Assembly (NCBI GenBank): GCA_001483205.1
Contig: JPPB01000320.1
Coordinates: 1-7,987 of the forward strand
Length of the DNA: 7,987 nucleotides
From: an alpha proteobacterium 3107
Lineage (GTDB): Bacteria; Pseudomonadota; Alphaproteobacteria; Rhodobacterales; Rhodobacteraceae
Direction: 5' to 3'
In this document: positions 6,004 to 7,987 of the stretch, in pieces
Position numbering within the stretch: position 1 is the stretch's first letter
How the letters are laid out: each line of letters opens with the position of its first letter
Made by a program: the position numbers and the translations under genes
Notes under the pieces: generated by a model
Database searches by the model: none
Told to the model about the DNA's origin: nothing
The model's input: only the letters and a program-made list of their open reading frames with translations

Positions 6004-7320
6004 ATGAGCCCCGTCACTTTTCGACACCTGCTTACAGGCACCTGCGCCCTGATCCTGCTCCCCCTGTCCGTTGAGGCACAGGGGGTCGAGCGCTCTCCGC
6101 GTCCGGCCCCGCGCCCGCCCGTCACCGCCGGATCGCCCCAACCGGAAAGGCCCCTCGCCATGGCTGCCGACCCTGCTCTGCCAGCCGACCCCGCCCCGCA
6201 AAATGCGGATTTTCAGCGCTGGATCATCCAATTTCGCGCCCGCGCCCGCACGGCGGGGATCAGCGACGCGGTGCTCGACCGCGCCTTCCGGGGGGTGCGC
6301 CACAACGCCAATGTCATCGCCAGAGACAGGAACCAGTCCGAATTTACCCGCCAGATATGGGAGTATCTGGACAGCGCGGTCTCGGACACCCGTGTGCGTG
6401 ATGGCCGCGCCGCGCTCCGGCGGCATGACGCGCTTCTCGACCGGATCGAGGCACGCTATCGGGTTGAAAAGGAAATCATCACCGCCGTCTGGGGGCTGGA
6501 GAGCGCCTATGGTGCAAACCGCGGCAACATCCCGGTGATCGAGGCACTGGCGACGCTTGCCCATGACAGCCGCCGCAGCCGGTTCTTTGAGCAGCAACTG
6601 ATCGCCGCCCTTGGCATCGTTCAGTCCGGTGATGCGCCGCCGGGCAAGATCACCGGCTCCTGGGCCGGGGCAATGGGTCATACCCAGTTCATCCCCACCA
6701 GCTATCTGGAATATGCTCAGGATTTCGACGGGGACGGCAGGCGCGACATCTGGTCGGATGATCCGGGCGACGCGCTTGCCTCGACCGCCGCCTATCTTGC
6801 CCGCCACGGCTGGACCATGGGACAGCCCTGGGGGGTGGAGATCCGCCTGCCGCAGGGTTTCGACTATGCGCAATCGGGCGAACGGACGAAGAAGAGCGTC
6901 GCCGAGTGGACACGTCTGGGGGTGCGCGACATCACCGGCTATCCGGTGCCGGACCACGGGCGGGCCTCGGTGTTTCTGCCCGCAGGCAGGCAGGGCGCGG
7001 CCTTTATGATTTTCGACAATTTCCACGTCATCGGGCGGTATAACGCCGCCCATGCCTATGTGGTCGGGGTCGGGCATCTTGCTGACCGGATCGCGGGCGG
7101 CCCGGCCATTCAGGCCCCATGGCCGCGAAGCCAAAAGCCCCTCAGCCGCCGGCAAAAGCAGGAGCTTCAGCGCCGTCTGACCCGCGCCGGTTTCAACACC
7201 GGGGGCATAGACGGGCTGATCGGCCCGAATACGGTCGCCGCCATCCGCGCCTATCAGGGGGCCGCCGGGCTGCCGCCGGACGGGTTTGCGTCGATGGAGC
7301 TGCTGCGAAGGCTGCGGTAG
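6004..7320 (+). CDS. Secreted lytic murein transglycosylase, MltB/SLT_2 type, with C-terminal peptidoglycan-binding domain
   Basis: Enzymes of this family cleave the MurNAc-GlcNAc bond of peptidoglycan non-hydrolytically, leaving 1,6-anhydro ends, and act in the periplasm in wall turnover. The product is 438 residues. Residues 1-25 form a signal peptide (hydrophobic core LLTGTCALILLPLS, then VEAQG); no lipobox cysteine is seen, so it is probably soluble rather than a lipoprotein like E. coli MltB. A proline-rich linker reaches about residue 66. The SLT_2 catalytic domain spans about 68-365. The catalytic glutamate is E166 in VWGLESAYGANRG, and GSWAGAMGHTQFIPTSYLEY and DFDGDGRRDIW are family hallmarks. 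A PG_binding_1 domain follows (about 379-438, LQRRLTRAGFNTGGIDGLIG). The frame is open back to 5677, but the signal peptide fixes the start at 6004. The HIT gene follows 123 bases later on the same strand. Confidence 0.95.
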   Translation: MSPVTFRHLLTGTCALILLPLSVEAQGVERSPRPAPRPPVTAGSPQPERPLAMAADPALPADPAPQNADFQRWIIQFRARARTAGISDAVLDRAFRGVRHNANVIARDRNQSEFTRQIWEYLDSAVSDTRVRDGRAALRRHDALLDRIEARYRVEKEIITAVWGLESAYGANRGNIPVIEALATLAHDSRRSRFFEQQLIAALGIVQSGDAPPGKITGSWAGAMGHTQFIPTSYLEYAQDFDGDGRRDIWSDDPGDALASTAAYLARHGWTMGQPWGVEIRLPQGFDYAQSGERTKKSVAEWTRLGVRDITGYPVPDHGRASVFLPAGRQGAAFMIFDNFHVIGRYNAAHAYVVGVGHLADRIAGGPAIQAPWPRSQKPLSRRQKQELQRRLTRAGFNTGGIDGLIGPNTVAAIRAYQGAAGLPPDGFASMELLRRLR

Positions 7321-7443
7321 GGGGCACGGAACGGATGGGGCAAAAAACACAATCCCGCTTGCGAAACCGGCTGAAATACCGCAGTCCGGGGCGGACGGGG
7401 TTGCCTCACCGGGCCATCCCCTTGCCGATCAGGAGAGACAGAC

Positions 7444-7824
7444 ATGGCCTATGCCTATGATGACCAGAACGTCTTTGCCAAAATCCTGCGCGGGGAAATC
7501 CCGAACGACACCGTGACGGAGACAGAGCACAGCCTCGCCTTTCGCGACATCAGCCCCCGGGCACCCGACCATATCGTCGTGATCCCGAAGGGCGCTTACG
7601 TGAACTATGACCACTTCGCCGGGGCCGCCTCTGCCGAGGAGATCGTCGATTTCACCCGCACCATCGGCAGGGTCTGCGCCGGGTTGGGGGTGCATCCCGG
7701 TGGTGGCGGCACGGGGTATCGGTTGATTTCAAACGCGGGCCGGGACGGGGCGCAGGAAGTGCCGCATCTGCATGTGCATCTGCTGGCGGGCCGGGCGCTG
7801 GGGCCGATCCTGACCCACGCCTGA
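7444..7824 (+). CDS. HIT-family protein (HINT-like nucleotide hydrolase)
   Basis: HIT proteins of the HINT branch are small dimeric cytosolic hydrolases acting on nucleoside phosphoramidates and acyl-adenylates; their physiological role in bacteria is poorly defined. The product is 126 residues, within the normal size for the branch. The start ATG has AGGAGAG about eight bases upstream. The N-terminal motif NVFAKILRGEIPNDTV and the substrate-pocket segment DHIVVIPKG are typical. The active-site histidine triad is H108-x-H110-x-H112 in EVPHLHVHLLAG, preceded by YRLISNAGRDGAQ, which supplies the usual Asn and Gln contacts. It may be read through from the transglycosylase gene, but the 123-base gap allows its own promoter; I saw no clear one. 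Confidence 0.95.
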   Translation: MAYAYDDQNVFAKILRGEIPNDTVTETEHSLAFRDISPRAPDHIVVIPKGAYVNYDHFAGAASAEEIVDFTRTIGRVCAGLGVHPGGGGTGYRLISNAGRDGAQEVPHLHVHLLAGRALGPILTHA

Positions 7825-7834
7825 CCCTTTGCCT

Positions 7835-7891
7835 TTATAGCGTGGCGAAGTAGAATTGATCACAGACTCCACCCCTGATCCTGTCAGGGCG
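7835..7891 (+). repeat. Dispersed intergenic repeat, copy B
   Basis: This is the second copy of the element at 1235-1290, in the same orientation, beginning 11 bases after the HIT gene stop. The first 36 columns align without gaps (about 26 matches). The remainder aligns with one extra base in this copy. The hexamer aligned with the TTGACA of copy A is CTGTCA here, so the promoter-like -35 is not a conserved property of the repeat. Confidence 0.7.
7873..7889 (+). terminator. Short hairpin behind the HIT gene
   Basis: CCCTGA (7873-7878) pairs perfectly with TCAGGG (7884-7889) around a five-base loop. It lies inside repeat copy B, 48 bases after the HIT stop. No T-run follows, and copy A cannot form the same stem. 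A second six-base stem (7902-7907 with 7919-7924) lies just beyond. Either could contribute to transcript ending or 3'-end protection; the evidence is weak. Confidence 0.3.
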
Positions 7892-7924
7892 TAAGGGGCA
7901 GGCACCTTGCCGGGACAGAGGTGC

Positions 7925-7987
7925 GACCCGTCCGAAGGGCAGCGCCCGGCCCGGCGGAAGCGAAGCGCCCGCCATGGGGCGGGGCGG
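7925..7987. other. GC-rich hairpin-prone tail, no gene seen
   Basis: The last stretch is very GC-rich and has short inverted repeats, such as GGGC-AGC-GCCC at 7937-7947 and GGCG (7953-7956) with CGCC (7966-7969) around GAAGCGAAG. It is cut by the window edge. I see no supported start codon or coding pattern. It may be an extragenic GC-rich repeat or the beginning of the next transcription unit. Confidence 0.3.

Noticed and set aside
5971..7350. 459-residue minus-strand open frame opposite the lytic transglycosylase
   Set aside because: Antisense shadow; the plus strand has a signal peptide, catalytic motifs and a peptidoglycan-binding domain.
1..7987. tRNA, rRNA, CRISPR array, riboswitch, insertion sequence or prophage genes
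   Set aside because: No cloverleaf, regularly spaced repeats, transposase motif or phage-like protein was seen. The only repeats are the two diverged copies described.

Overview
The window most likely comes from a high-GC alphaproteobacterium of the order Rhodobacterales. The 5-aminolevulinate synthase matches the Rhodobacter HemA enzymes almost residue for residue in its conserved blocks. The RodZ-like protein has the layout usual in Rhodobacteraceae, and most genes here use strongly GC-biased third positions. The genes are largely chromosomal housekeeping functions. I did not find a defence system, CRISPR array, prophage or insertion sequence.

Layout: the 3' half of clpA (+) enters from the left edge and ends at 1192. 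A 230-base gap between convergent genes follows. It holds a short dispersed repeat and a promoter-like block with two LacI-family operators that has no gene behind it. Three minus-strand genes come next, in transcription order hemA, rodZ-like, ispG (5151 down to 1423). A small minus-strand gene of unknown function (5369-5794) follows; it is visibly lower in GC and has a degenerate GIY-YIG-like pattern. A divergent intergenic region then leads to a secreted lytic transglycosylase (+, 6004-7320) and a HIT-family protein (+, 7444-7824). A second copy of the dispersed repeat lies just behind the HIT gene, followed by a GC-rich hairpin-prone tail.

How the genes relate: HemA makes 5-aminolevulinate, the first tetrapyrrole precursor, and IspG makes HMBPP, the penultimate step to isoprenoid units. 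Together they supply haem, (bacterio)chlorophyll, quinones, carotenoids and the undecaprenyl lipid carrier. RodZ and the lytic transglycosylase both act on the cell wall and cell shape. ClpA is the unfoldase of the ClpAP protease. HemA starts with TTG and RodZ probably with GTG, so two of the three minus-strand genes have non-ATG starts.

The features most worth a second look are the orphan LacI-type promoter at 1280-1340, the dispersed repeat pair (1235-1290 and 7835-7891), and the low-GC orphan gene with an operator-like palindrome in its promoter region. These are inferences from reading the sequence alone; no search was run.
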